Shown here one piece after another: positions 11,580 through 22,840 of a DNA stretch of 64,000 nt; positions within the stretch are counted from its first letter, which is position 1, and every line of letters starts with the position of its first letter. Under the pieces are notes generated by a model. It ran no database searches. It was given only the letters and a program-made list of their open reading frames with translations, and was not told where the DNA came from. The stretch is from NCBI GenBank assembly GCA_037157565.1, contig JAZHRO010000013.1, positions 116,822,001 through 116,886,000 of the forward strand, in the 5' to 3' direction. The stretch comes from Thalassia testudinum (Eukaryota > Streptophyta > Magnoliopsida > Alismatales > Hydrocharitaceae). Both the position numbers and the translations under genes were made by a program.

Positions 11580-12779
11580 ACCCCCGTCGCTCTGCCGTTC
11601 TCAGCAGCTCGGTCCTGACGGAGAAAGACCCCCACTTCCTCTCTTCCCACTCCGACAGGAAGCCCTCCAGCTCCGGCGGCCTCCCCTCTTCCTCCTCGTC
11701 GCTCTGCCGCACTACCAGCTGCAGGGTTGCCCTACCTCGCTCTTCCCGCGCAACGCCGCACCCAGCTGGCGCCTCTCCGGCCCTCTCCTCGCCGCCGCCC
11801 CTTCCCCTGGGCATCTTCTTCTCCGACGACAGTCGATACGACAGTCGATACCCCTGCTGTCAGAACTTCTCCCCATCTCCCCCTCTTTCTTTTCCTCACT
11901 GTCTTTTATTTGATTAAACCCTCGACCGCTCCTGTCCACCGTCACCCCCTTTGTCTCCGGCCAAACTCCGGCGAGATGCCCCCGTCGCTCCACAGCCCCA
12001 TACGCCTCGCCGACCCTCACAGAACCTCCGCCTCCTCACCCTGATCAACCTCCGCCCTTCCACTTCTCGCCACTCGCCCTCTGCAGACCCCCTGAACAAA
12101 CCCACTTCTCCGCCCGCAGTTTGACCTAGGGCGACCCTCACACTCCGCCCCACTGCTTGCCAGACCCCCCACCACCTTCGCCGTGCCACGGCGAAGGTTC
12201 TCTGCATATCTGATTAGGCCGAGAGGCCGTTCCTCTGTGGACAGGTATCTCGACCGCCGTCGCCATTGTTGCGTGGAAGGAGCACCTTCAACCTGCAGCT
12301 CCAGGTGCGATTCGCCCAGGTCGACTCCCAGGCTGCGCAGGGCACCTCCGCGAAGCGTCCCAGGCTTGTAGCAGGGGCAAAGGCCTCGCGTGCAACCGCG
12401 AACTTCTGCAGCGTCTTCAGCTGCGGGCATCCAATTGGGGTGGGACATTTAGTCCCACCGCGGAAATCTTCAGAGGAGCGCGCCCGCATAAAGGCAAAAA
12501 GTGCCTTAGGTTCGTTGCCTCCGGAGCACGGGGTGAGGTCCCTCTCACTTACCCGCTCGACCCGGCCTCGTCCGCGACCACGCCCCGCGGACCTGGCCCG
12601 ACCCGACTAAGCCCGACCTGCACTCCTCTCCCACCACGCACGCCGGTGGGCCTAGACCCGGGCACGACCCGTACCCGATTACCCGGCAGCTCTGGGAGAG
12701 CTTTCCTAAGAGCGGCTTCCGTGAGAGATAAATGCGGGGGAGAGGGTAGAATTAGGTTTTGCCCCTCTGATCAAGCTGG

Positions 12780-13145
12780 GCAAGTGTGCAGGCAGAGAAG
12801 AAGAAAGACAGCCGCTGAACAGAGGAGAAGAAGACTGAAGGAAGAAGAGCAGCCAGGAGGGCTGCCCAAAGCAAAGGACTGCGGAAGAAGAGGAAGAAGA
12901 ACTGAAGCAACACTGTAGCATCCGCGGGTTAAGTCGTCTGATTGGAAAATCAGACGACGTCCTGAAGATAGGTGAAGAAAGAAGAAAAGAAGAGAGACGG
13001 AGTAGCCAAGCAGAAGAAGAAGAGAAGCAAGAAGAAAAGAAGAAGAAGAGCACGGAAGGGAGATCTGAAGCAAGAAAAGAAGAACAGGAAGAACAAAAGC
13101 TAAAGAGAAGACAAAGAGAAAGAAAGAAGAAAAGAAGAAGAAGCC
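12780..13145 (+). repeat. Purine-rich stretch in the family-F solo LTR
   Basis: Strongly purine-biased top strand (GAAGAAGA, GGAAG, AAGAGA), interrupted by the hairpin segment at 12915-12965. Counterpart of 873-1206. Confidence 0.8.
12933..12958 (+). other. Perfect 11-bp hairpin with GGAA loop
   Basis: GTCGTCTGATT, the loop GGAA and AATCAGACGAC form 11 Watson-Crick pairs. The loop fits the GNRA pattern. The homologous hairpin at 1222-1241 differs in sequence but still pairs. Confidence 0.8.
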
Positions 13146-13337
13146 AAACCTTCATCTCTCTCTCTCTTTATTTTTTGTAATAGAACATGTATATCTCTAG
13201 AATACAACTTGCTCCCTGAGTTCGACCTCGGGAACTCTTTATTTTCCGAGTAAAAAATTATATATTAGCAAATGATGGCAATAACTATCTGTACTACAAC
13301 AACTTAAGAAAAGCTAGTTGCTGCCACCGTTCCGCCA

Positions 13338-13656
13338 CTAACTCTTCACACCCAGCAAAGCCAGCTGTGCGCGTGAGCGGGCATGAGCTGCCTACAGCGA
13401 TGCTTCTAGTGACAGTCTGAATGTCGCTAATGGTCCCATACCTATTTTTGGCTTTTCTCCTCCACTATAAAAGGACCTACACCCCCTCCCTTCAAAGCCA
13501 TCTCTACCTACTCTACTCCCACCTACTCCCAAGCTCTAGCAAGCCTACCAATGCTCTGTTAGAGCTTACTCTCAAGCTCCCAAGGCACCTATTAGTATAA
13601 TGAACCTCTACCCCACCAAATACTCCTCCAACTTCCCATCCCTATTCATAGGTCGC
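13338..13656 (+). mobile_element. 3' LTR of element A, second part, truncated
   Basis: Continues the element A LTR after the solo LTR (starting with the right CTAAC copy). It includes CACCAGCAAAGCCAGC-like text, the TATA box at 13466-13472 and ACCTCTRCCCCACCAAATAC. It stops at CATAGGTCGCCTTA, which corresponds to about 3634 in the 5' LTR; the last 500 LTR bases are missing and gag of another element follows at once. Confidence 0.88.
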
Positions 13657-15240
13657 CTTAATGCAGAGAATGCAAGAATGGTTCCAGAGAATGCAGGGCG
13701 CTCAACCCTTAAAGGATTTTCATGATCCTTCAAATTACCGGGAACATCCCGGTGTCTAGATTCTTGCCAGAGACGTAGAAATCAAGCCTCAGGTGTTAAT
13801 CCTGATTAAACATTTCCATGGGCTTGGCTCTGAAGACTCGTTTCGACACTTGGAGGACTTGACCACTTTGGTCTAGACCACCAAGGCACAAAACATGAAT
13901 GAGGAGCAGATGATCATGAGGCTCTTCCCCCACTCACTTTGGGATAAAGCCGCTCATTGATATAGGACTATAGGAAGGCCAATTGCAACTTGGAATGATT
14001 TGAAATCGACTTTCCTGAAGAAATTCTTCCCTGTCGGACGTACCAATGCCTTGAGACGGGCGATTACTACCTTCACCCAACGGCTGAAGGAGCAGTTTCG
14101 TGTTGCTTGGGAGCGATTCCAGGACTTATTGCAGAGTTGTCCACACAACGAGGTGCCGAAATGGCAGCTCATGCAGATCTTCTACCACGAGTTGACTGAG
14201 CAACTCAGAAATCATGTGGATGCTTCTTGCGAAGGCAATTTTCTCAATAAAGATGCAGATAGTGTGCACAATTTGTTTGAGGAGATGAGAGAGAATTCGA
14301 TCAATCATGCCTCCATGGATACTTTTAACCGGTCCCAACAACCCAGATCGAATGTTAATGTAGTCCACGACTCTCATTCATTCGATATGGAATTGATTTG
14401 CAATAAACTAGATAAGGTGGACTTGGTTACTAAAAGGATGGAGAAGTGGATGGTTGGAAATTCAATGAACAATTCTTGATCCACTCAATCCCAGAATTCA
14501 GGATTCCATTCGTCGCGAGCTCCTTCTGGACGGGACATTGTGAATCAATTTGATGCGGCTCAACCTGTGAGTCAGCATTATTCGGAACCCCATGGTTCCA
14601 AACTGGGGCCTTTGATCCCAGTTTCTCTAATCCCTCCCTTTCTCTCTCCATCCTCACCTTATGAGGATGTCTATGCTGGACAGGAGAACGTTAGGTCCAA
14701 CACTTACTCCAATGCTTACAATCCAGGTTGGAGGAACCACCCTAACTTCTCCTAGAAATGCCTAGGGCAACAGACTTAATTCCGACCCATCAATTATGCT
14801 CCGAAAAGACCAATGGGTCAGGGTCATGTTTACACTCTGCTACCCCTGAATCAGGTCAATCAGCCATCTTGGAATGTCCGTCAACCCATAGGGTAGGCTG
14901 ATTTGAACTGACAGATGGTAGAAATGCAAGGATCTACGCTCCAGCTCATGTTGCAAATGAAACCTCGCTGGACAACTTGCAAAACGGGTTCATTGCTAAT
15001 TCTCGTTAACTCGGATCTCTGCCATCTCAACCCATACCCAACCCACGTAACATCCAGAATCCGTGCAATCAGGCCCAAGAGTACGAGAATCAGACGGACC
15101 CGCACGCACATGCTTAGGTGGTTGAGCAGGGTCCTTCCTCTTCTGCTTCTTCAAATCAAAGGTTTTTGTCTAATGAAGCCCCCCAATCTTTTCTACCCCT
15201 CCCCAAGACCCAAACCCATATGCATCTGCTAATTCAGTTA
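13657..15240 (+). pseudogene. Athila-type gag, broken and lacking its start (element E)
   Basis: Same protein class as 5480-7229, entering at the MQRMQEWFQRMQGAQPLKDF-equivalent point, so the first 25 or so residues, the leader, PBS and 5' LTR are gone. Segments seen: FHDPSNYREHPG, LIKHFHGLGSEDSF, then a clean 159-codon frame (14000-14479) with VGRTNALRRAITTF, EVPKWQLMQIFYHEL, DASCEGNFLNKDAD and LFEEMRENS. After a stop there is a 71-codon frame (14540-14755) with ENVRSNTYSNAYNPGWRNHPNFS. The C-terminal Gln/Asn-rich tail is in shifted frames. Similarity to A is high along the whole stretch. Confidence 0.87.
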
Positions 15241-16487
15241 CCTTGAGGAGTGGAAAACAAACTTAGGATCCACAACTGCACTGTTCTAATCTACCAAATC
15301 ATGGAAAGTCTGAGGAGAGAAAGGAGAACTCCAAAGAAGAAATCAAGGCTCAAGAACCTGATTTTGAAGATTTGACTCATGTTCCTTTTCCTAAGGCCTT
15401 AATTAAACCTAGGAAGAAGAAGCCTGTTGATAGTAACGAGGAGCTCTTGAATATATTCAAGAATGTCAAGATCAATAACCCGCTCCTCGATGCTATCAAA
15501 CAGATACCGAATTACACTAAATTTTTGAAGGATTTATGCACATAGAAGCGTAAGTCGAGGGAATCTGTTCCAAGGAAGGTGGTACTCTCCAAGTAGGCTA
15601 GTTCTGTTATCCTGCATCACCTCCCTCAGAAAAAGAGAGATCCAGGTGCTCCTTTCATTTCTTGATAGAGCACTTTTGGATCTAGGTGCATCTATTAACC
15701 TAATTCTGACTTCTCTTTGCAAGAAGTTCAGATTAGGTGAACTTCAGTCGACTTCAGCAACGCTGTAGTTAGTGGACCGTTCGGTCACAAATCCATGAGG
15801 CTTTATTGAAGATGTTATTATTAAGGTTAAGGATTTCTATTTTCCTATAGATGTCCTTGTCCTTGACATGGGTGTACCTGAAAATCTAAGGAACACACCC
15901 ATCATTCTGGGGCATCCGTTCCTAGCTACCGCTAAGGCCAATATCAACTATTAAAGTGGTAGCATGGAAATGGCCTTTTTGGATCTGAAATTGAAATTGG
16001 ATAGTTTTGAGGTGATTAACAAATTCAAGGATTGTCGATTTATAGAGGAACTTGAGGAAGATAGTTTGAATATTGAAACTTGTATGGCAGTTTCTGCAAT
16101 TGAAAGTTTCTCTTGTTATGATAGATTTGAACTGCAACCCTCTGTGGCAAACCCACCACATTCTGAAGAGGTTATTGATTTTATTCACTTTCAACCTCTT
16201 CCTCTTGATGAATCTTCATCAGCATCATCCTTACCTTCAATCTTAAACCTGCCCTAGCTCGAATTGAAACCATTGCCTGAGAATTTGAAATATCAGTTTT
16301 TGGGACCTCAAAAGGTGCTCCCTATGATTATCAGTGCCAGATTAACTAAGGAGCAGGAGATTAAACTGATCAAGGTCCTAAAGGAACACAAGGAGGCAAT
16401 TGGTTGGACCATTCATGACCTTAGGGGGATCGAGCCATCATACTGCAATCAAAAAATATTTTTGGAAGATGGATCCCACCCTTCTCA
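15241..16487 (+). pseudogene. Protease and protease-RT linker, broken (element E)
   Basis: Pre-protease text (IKQIPNYTKFLKDLC) near 15490 leads to LLDLGASINLILTSL at about 15668 and LVLDMGVPENLRNTPIILG at about 15860. GHPFLATAKANINY follows (Arg of the usual GRPFLA changed to His). Stops interrupt in several places. A clean frame at 15964-16257 holds the acidic linker (DCRFIEELEEDSLN), and 16264-16563 holds LELKPLPENLKYQFLGP, the KEQEIKLIKVLKEHKEAIGW motif and IEPSYCNQKIFLEDGSHPS, where RT begins. The reading is cut at 16487 by the LTR of element C and resumes at 48358. Confidence 0.87.
16429..16486 (+). repeat. 58-base flank duplication, left copy
   Basis: RT-encoding E sequence from ATCGAGCCATC to CCCACCCTTCTC is present again at 48358-48415 on the other side of element C, with 4 differences in 58 bases. 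It directly abuts the C LTR (one extra A at 16487). Confidence 0.9.
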
Positions 16488-17395
16488 TGATGAGAGATTT
16501 GGCGTAATTTGTAGAAGTAGGTTTTTAAGTCATTGTAACAAGCCAAATCACAAATGCTTTTAAAATTTATAACCTACATAGTTGGGTATCTAGGGTCGTC
16601 CAAGGAGGCAAGTTTGCAAAAATTGAATCTCTTGCTTCAAAAATGGAATTCACCATTCCTTTTTGTGATTTTTTCAATATAACAATTTTTTTTTGTTTTG
16701 TATTTGAAATAACAAGGATTTCAAGTTGATGATAACTACTCCTAATAGTAACACTAGGTGACAAGAGCTACCTTCCTTTAAAGCTCACCCTAGGCACATG
16801 AAGGCCTAGGGTAATTAGAGAGGGAGGGAAGTGAGTGCACAAAAGGGAAATTTAAATTGCAATAAAGACAAAAAAAAACCAAATGAATGCAACTTGTATA
16901 AAATTGAGTAATTATTTTACAAGAATCTAGTAGAAGAATGCTTAAACTACTAGAATTAAAAATGGATGTAATGAAAGCACAAAAATCCTCTGAAATGATG
17001 CTAAAGATGGGGAGGCTCTTGCTCCAATTGCGGTTGCTCCTGCAATCAGAAAGAGCTCCTCCTCATAAAATTCTTCAAGGTGTAGCATCCTTGTCAAACC
17101 CTGAAGTAGGGTGGCATGCCAAGGCTTTCCTCCAAGGTGGCGTGGACCACCTCTAAGCTCTCCTCCGAGGATGGTTGTATACCACCCTCAAGACCTCCGC
17201 CAAAGGTCTTCCTTGCCTGGCTTCTCCTTTGGCTGGAGTGGGCACAAGAGAGAAGGGAAGAGGGGAAGGCACCAAGGGGACAGAGTGCCCCCTTAATCTT
17301 CTTCTTCTTCTTCTCTCTTGGGCATGAGCTATAGGTAGAATATAAGAGGTATTTTGCTAGCGAAAGATGGGTTGTATGGTGGTGGGTGTTGGTCA

Positions 17396-17402
17396 TTTTA
17401 TA
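17396..17402 (-). promoter_or_regulatory. TATA box of element C 3' LTR
   Basis: On the minus strand CCCTATAAAATGACC; equivalent to the TATA boxes of the B LTRs (CCCTATAAAA). Confidence 0.75.
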
Positions 17403-17779
17403 GGGTAGGATTGGAGGGTTAAGGTGACTCTTGAGATGGATGGCTAAGATGGGAAGATGGGGGTAGTTAGGTGATCCTAGGGCTAAGGGGAGTTGGCGGC
17501 ACCTAAGGGATGTAAGGGGGGTAGTTATGGGTGGCCAAGGGACACCAAAAAGTGGCGCCAACCATGGAGAGGTGCCATGGGTTGGTGCCAACTTCTAGGC
17601 TTCTAGAAGGGGGTTGAGGTGGATGGTGGATGTGGCTTGGAAGGGTTATGTGTAGGGTGGATATGGGAGGTGAAGTTGGCACGAAAAATGGGGGTGGTTA
17701 GGGTGGTTTTGGTGCCAACATCAAGGTGTCTTTGGTGGTGATTAAGGGGTCAAGGGTGGTGAAGATGGTGGCACCAACT

Positions 17780-18560
17780 TGAGTAGAAGTGGAGCTAGCT
17801 ATGTGGACTTGAGTTTACTTAGTAAATGGAGCTAGCTAGGGTTAAGTTATGGCTGATGGATGGCCAAGGAGCTGGATACTAGCTAAGCTAAGCTAAGCTA
17901 AGCTTGCTTAGCTAGTAGTGGAGTGGAGGAGTAGGCATGTGGAGCTTAGGGTTTGAGGAGAGGAGTTGGATATGAAGAGTCTGGAGCTAAATTGGAGCTG
18001 GCAGCTACTGAAGAGGTCAACATGGGGCTGCTCTAGTTGGCTTAGCTTGCTAGTTCTTTGCTAGCTACTAAGCCAAGCTAAAGTGAGCCGGCTTCCATTG
18101 AATGGAGCTGAAGTGAGCCGGGTCTGGTGCTCTTGGGGAGGATTGAGCTGGTTGAGATAGTTAAGGTAGCTTAGCTCAATTATGTCGATCTAAGTTAAGT
18201 CCCTGGGAGCTGGACTTGAGCTTCCTTAGCTTGAATGAATTCATCTTCAGCTAGCTGGAGTTGAGTGGAGCTTGATCAGGATGGCCTTGAGCTGAGGTGA
18301 ACTCCTATCAACTCAACTGAGCTAGCCAGAGCTCCCTGTGAACTCATGGGAGATGAGATGTGCTAGACTCAGCTAAGTTGAGCTAGATCTGAGACAACCT
18401 GAGCTAGGGTGAGCTGAGATGAGCTCTCTTGAGCTGCCATTCAGCTGAGATGAGTTGAATGGAGCTAGGATGAGTTGACCCTAGTCCAAGTGAGCTGGAT
18501 TCCAACTATCGTGAGCTGGATCAAGCTGAGTTCCAGCTAGTTTGAGCTTCTCCTTCGCTT
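17780..18560 (-). repeat. AGCT-rich degenerate array in the C 3' LTR U3
   Basis: Dense short degenerate units such as GAGCTGAG, TAGCTAAGCTAAGCTAAG and GAGCTGGA; AGCT occurs about every 15-20 bases. Equivalent arrays are in every B/C-type LTR of the window. Confidence 0.85.
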
Positions 18561-18769
18561 GTTGCCTTTCTGAGTGTTATGGTTCTAGGGATCTGTTATC
18601 TGTTCATCCCTAACACTCACAAAAACACATTAAAAAAATAATAAAAATTGCAAAGCATGCCTAACCTAATTTATGACTAAATGCAACCCAAAAACCCATT
18701 TGCGAAGCAAAACCCTAAGAGCTAGTATTGTTTTAATGCAAAAGAATGATGATAAACTGGCAATTATCA

Positions 18770-18790
18770 CACCACCATGCTTATCTTTTG
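18770..18790 (-). other. Polypurine tract of element C
   Basis: Minus strand AAAAGATAAGCATGGTGGTG directly before TGATAATTGCC; the same position and pattern as in B and E. Confidence 0.85.
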
Positions 18791-20187
18791 CTAGTCTCTT
18801 AGCAAAACTTTAATTTTTACAAAATGGAATTTTCGGGAAGTCTAAAGTTTTTGACTTTTGAGGAAAAAGAGACTATAGGACCCTGGTTGGTTTAAACACA
18901 GGAGGTACGGGATTTGTTAAAGATAAACAACGAGATTTATTTTTGGATCAAAAAATTAGACAAAATGGGATCAATATATCCTCTAGAAAATTCACAGATT
19001 AACTCCTTGTTAATTCAGATGACTTGAAATTTTTGTTTTTAGGATTTTTTTGGCTCTTGAATCAGATTTGAAACTTGCAATGACCTTTAAAACCTTGTGT
19101 TCGTGCTTGTGAAAAGCCAACATTTATAAGGATGTGTTTTTGTTTTAAAGTTTTGTTTTTGTGTCCCCCATGCTTATTTCTAGCTTAGTCTTACAATAGA
19201 TGTGTCGGGATCATCATTCCCGTCAATAATCCTCGACGGGGCTCTGGCACCAGTACTTCGGGATAGCACTGTCCATGACACCACCCAGTAGCTCACAACC
19301 CCAAAACACAATGCGGTGTAAAGGGGTGCTCAAAGAAAACTCAAGTTCTTGCTCCGACACTATAGGTAGAGCATCATTCGACACACTTGAGCTACTAAAA
19401 TGCGCTTTAATGCTCCGTCTAAAGACATGAAATATAGATATGAAGTAGCACCAAGGCGGTAACATGTTGACATCGCGTCCCCAAAGGAGGCATTTTCCTC
19501 CTTCTCGGTGGTGGGAACTCAAACCAATGAACTGCTTCAAACTTTTTACTAAGTCCAAACAAGGGGTTTTTATGATTTTTAGTAGTTTTTAGGTGTTGGC
19601 TTGTGTGTGAAATTTGACACAGGAAGTTTCGCAAGAAATGTAAGTTTTTGAATCAGAAACTAAGCTAGATACTTTCCATGTTACAAAAGAGGATCAAGTC
19701 ACCTGAACTATCATGAGCTCAGGTGGAATTTTGGAGAAGGATATCTGATCTAATCTAAAAATAAACCCTGAGATTCTAATGATCAGATCCATATCCTCAT
19801 CCCTAGTTTGTTAAAGACTAAATCCCATTGTAGTAGAAGTGATTTTTTTTCAACCTTAGTCTAGATTTCAAAATTTTTCCTCAAAAAGCTTTCAATATTT
19901 ATATTTTTTTGGGTATGCAAGTAGGAAAATAAAGATGACTAAAAAAAATTGCATGTTTTTAGGTTTTGAAAATCCTAATTCTATCATCAAAGTTAAAAAC
20001 ACCCCCCCATGCTTAAGATATGCAATGTCCTCATGCAATAGGAGGGAAATAGAGATTACCATAGTAAAAGGTGATTGAATTTAGGATATTCGAAACCTAG
20101 GGAAAAGAAAAAGAACCAGAAAGAAAATGATGGGTTACCTCCCATCCAATGCTACCTTTTACGCCATTCAACCCGGTGTAGTGTGCA
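18791..20187 (-). mobile_element. 3' non-coding region of element C
   Basis: Follows the integrase stop. It contains the AGGACATTGCATATCTTAAGCATGGGGGG segment (complement near 20000-20030) also present in B, A and E, and a conserved block at 19205-19640. That block carries a 111-codon minus-strand frame (19223-19558) whose counterpart in B is at 38851-39093. No env-like membrane protein is evident. Confidence 0.8.
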
Positions 20188-21553
20188 TCAGTGATCAACT
20201 GTGGTTGGTTCGGTGAAATTGAAGGATTCAGATGGAAGATTCGGGGTATGATCAAAATAGGGCATTAAATGCTGGCCGTTGACCTGAAATGTCGTATTAG
20301 TTTTAGGATCGAAAAGATCAACAGCGCTGTACGGGTAAGTTTTGAGGACAATAAAGGGGCTGGTCCATTTGGATTTTAATTTGCCAAGAAAAAGACAATC
20401 TAGCATCAAAAAGCCAAACACGTTGATTAATGTCAAAGTGTTTCCAAACAATGTATTTATCGTGAAATTTCTTTGTTCTGTCTTTATAAATCCTCATGTT
20501 TTCATAGGAAAAATTACGTAACTCTTCCAATTCAGTTAATTGTAGTTTTCTATGGATACCGACGTCAGATAAATCCATGTTTATTATTTTATTGCCAGAA
20601 AAGCCCTATGTTCTAGTTCTACCAGGAGATGGCATGCCTTCCCAAAAATCAAACGAAAGGGAGACATGCTGAGCGAGGTTTTGAAAGCGGTATGGTAGAC
20701 CCATAAAGCGTCGTCCAATTTGGTGGACCAATCTTTATGGTCAGGCCTAATCATATTTTGTAAAATATTTTTGATTTCCCGATTAGAAACTTCTACTTGG
20801 CAATTTGTTTGGGGGTGATAAGGTGTGAAAATTTTGTGATTAACCCCATATTTAGAAAGAAGGTGACAGAATTGTGAATGAGTGAAATGTGAGACTCCGT
20901 CACTGATAATGGATTTTGGAATGCCGAATCTTGAGAAAATATTCTTCTTAAGAAATTCGACAACCACATGGTGATCATTAGTGCGGGTGGGTATTGCTTT
21001 TATCCACTTAGAAACATAGTCGACTGCAACTAGAACATATAAATACCCACCATAGTTGATGAATGGTCCCATGAAGTCGATGCCCCATACATCAAAAATT
21101 TCAACCTCTAAAATAGGATTAAGGGGCATCATATCCTTCCGAGTCATGTTGCCGATGCTCTGGCAATGCACACAGGACCGAACAAAATTATGAGCATCTT
21201 TGTGCAAGCTGGGCCAAAAAAATCCTGCATTAAGGATTCTAGTTGCAGTTTTCTTGCCCGAAAAATGCCGTCATAGGCCATTGAATGACAATGTGTCAGA
21301 ATATCATGGATTTCAAAATTAGGGACACAACGTTGAATGACCTGATCAGCACAAATGCGGAAAAGGTCGGGTTCCTCCCAAAAATAGTATTTAATGTCAG
21401 CAAATAACTTATCACATTTTGTTTTTGGCCTAAATAGTTTGTGATGGGTGCAAACCAAGGGAGGGTGGTGGCAGCTAAAATTCTTTCATCAGGGAATTGA
21501 TCAGGTGGGGTCATTATGTCATTCGTCATAAAATAAGAGAGATGGTCCGCCAC
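20188..21553 (-). pseudogene. Integrase, broken (element C)
   Basis: Would insert element cDNA into the genome. It opens after RNase H with MADHLSYFM. The HHCC-type zinc-binding region is at 21330-21120 (ILTHCHSMA near 21290, [13 protein letters not shown] in 21207-20584). The catalytic core shows GIDFMGPF (first Asp), IISDGVSHF (second Asp) and [14 protein letters not shown] (the Glu). The 207-codon frame 20584-21207 covers most of the core without a stop. The C-terminal part (20188-20578, two overlapping frames) has KLKSKWTSPFIV and NGQHLMPYFDH, a GPY/F-like module, ending FTEPTTVDH. Breaks are few, so this is the best-kept integrase here after B. Confidence 0.9.
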
Positions 21554-21990
21554 TACATTTTGCGATCTCGCCTTATCCTTGATTTCCAGGTCAAATTCCT
21601 AGAGTAGTAGGATCTAACAGATAAGGCGGGGTTTCACATCTTTTTTTGTCAGCAAATTTTAAGTGTTGAGTGGTCGTGCATACAGTGACATGTGACTCCA
21701 AAAGATAAGATCTAAATTTTTCTAAGGCAAATACAATGGCAAGAAGTTCTTTATTAGTAACCATGTAATTCCTTTATGCATCATCAAGAGTTTTGCTAGC
21801 ATAATAGATCACAATAGGCTTCTTGCCAATTCTTTGCCCTAGAATGGCCCCCACAGCAAAATCTGAGGCATCTGTCATTAATTCAAAGAGACTATTCCAA
21901 TCAGTTCCCTGCAAAAGTGGTGCCTCGGTAACTTCCTTCTTCAACCTCAAAAAACTCTCCAGGCATTTATCATTAAAATCGAATGACTGG
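21554..21990 (-). pseudogene. RNase H, broken (element C)
   Basis: Degrades the RNA of RNA-DNA hybrids during reverse transcription. The minus strand reads FELMTDASDFAVGAILGQRIGKK, then YYASKTLDDA, a stop, and [19 protein letters not shown]. The DASDFAVG and KELLA motifs carry the first Asp and the catalytic Glu. The following TDHSALK-like box is shifted and altered. Confidence 0.82.
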
Positions 21991-22840
21991 TCTTTAGTAA
22001 GAAGTTGACTTAAGGGCTTGGAGATTTGGGAAAAATTTTATATGAATCTATGGCAGAAGCCCACATAACCAAAAAGGGATCTGATCTGTTTTGCAGTAGT
22101 GGGAGGTGGGAGCTTAGATATAGCATCTACTTTTGCTTTATCTACCGCAATTCCTTGTTTGAAATAACATGGGCCAAGAAAATACCTTCCTGGACCATGA
22201 AATGACTTTTTTCCCAACTGAAGACCAGATTGACTTCTATGCATTTTTGGAGCATTCTTTCAAGGTTCTTTAGACAATGGTCAAAAGAATCTTTAAAAGT
22301 AGAGAAGCCATCCATAAAGACTTCTAAGCATTCACCTACCAGGTCCGAAAATATTGCAAGCATACACCTTTGAAAAGTTGCAGGTGCGTTGTAAGGATTG
22401 AAGGGCATTCTCTGGAAAGCAAAGGTTCTGAAAGGGTAGGTGAAAGTTGTTTTGTCCTGGTCCTCAGGATGAACCGCTACCTGATTATAGCCAGAATAAT
22501 CGTCCAGAAAATAGTAAAAATCCCATCTGACTAAATGCTCCAAGATTTGATCAATAAAGGGGAGTGGAAAATGGTCCTTCTTGGTGGCGGTGTTTAATTT
22601 TCTGTAATCAATACACATGCAACAAGAAGAGGCGGTTCGAGTGGTTATATTTTCCCCATTGTCATTAGTGGCAATTGTTAATCTAGCCTTTTTGGGCACA
22701 ACTTGTGTTGGACTAACCCAGGAGCTGTCAGAAATGGGGTAGATGATATTAGCATCAAGCCACTTAATAATCTCCTTTTTAACCACCTCCTGCATATTAG
22801 GGTTCAAGCGCCTTTGTGGTTGGTAGGAGGGGCAAGAATT
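21991..22840 (-). pseudogene. Reverse transcriptase, nearly continuous (element C)
   Basis: The 221-codon frame 22142-22807 spans fingers and palm: NPNMQEVVKKEIIKWLDA, YPISDSSWVSPTQVVPKKA, CIDYRKLNTATKKDHFPLPF, FLDDYSGYNQVAVHPEDQDKT, AFQRMPFNPYNAPATFQRCM. The catalytic FMDD box reads FMDG: the second aspartate is changed to Gly by one A-to-G transition (GGC complement at 22307-22309). FNPYNAP also differs from the usual FGLCNAP. The frame shifts near 22150 into 22038-22244, which holds the KQIRSLFGYVGFCHRFI connection to RNase H. Not active as read. Confidence 0.92.

Larger units (their letters stand above)
10645..13337 (+). mobile_element. Solo LTR, family F (2693 bp), 5-bp target duplication CTAAC
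   Basis: Begins TGATGAGAACCTCATCA, ends CGTTCCGCCA, and is flanked by CTAAC at 10640-10644 and 13338-13342. It splits the element A 3' LTR exactly, with continuous A sequence on both sides. No PBS, polypurine tract or internal coding sequence is present, so it is a solo LTR left by LTR-LTR recombination. Inside are a U3 with AAAACAGGG-type AT text, a GC-rich promoter segment, a TATA box, a CTCCGGC leader, a hairpin and a purine-rich stretch. ORFs on both strands of the GC-rich part (for example 11091-11618) have no recognisable domain. Partial relatives lie at 1-1482 and 62283-64000. Confidence 0.93.
16488..18769 (-). mobile_element. 3' LTR of element C (2282 bp, minus strand)
   Basis: Read on the minus strand it begins TGATAATTGCCAG and ends ..CATCA. 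On the plus strand it starts TGATGAGAGATTTGGCG and ends GGCAATTATCA, with a polypurine tract beyond. It aligns along its length with the third unit of the 5' LTR (46088-48357) and with the B LTRs in opposite orientation. The order (plus strand) is: AT-rich U5/R, CCTCCAAGG leader, TATA complement, GGTGCCAAC-rich segment, AGCT-rich array (about 17780-18560), U3 start. A 165-codon minus-strand frame spans the TATA region and is not a credible gene. Confidence 0.92.

Noticed and set aside
11091..12610. Many overlapping open frames of 60-175 codons on both strands of the family-F solo LTR
   Set aside because: GC-rich composition gives open frames in several phases at once; no domain, and boundaries are not conserved in the other family-F copies.
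17094..17591. 165-codon minus-strand frame with similar frames at 44774-45211 and 46633-47181
   Set aside because: It spans the LTR promoter, has no recognisable domain, is absent from the B LTRs in the same orientation, and its conservation is explained by the recent LTR triplication.
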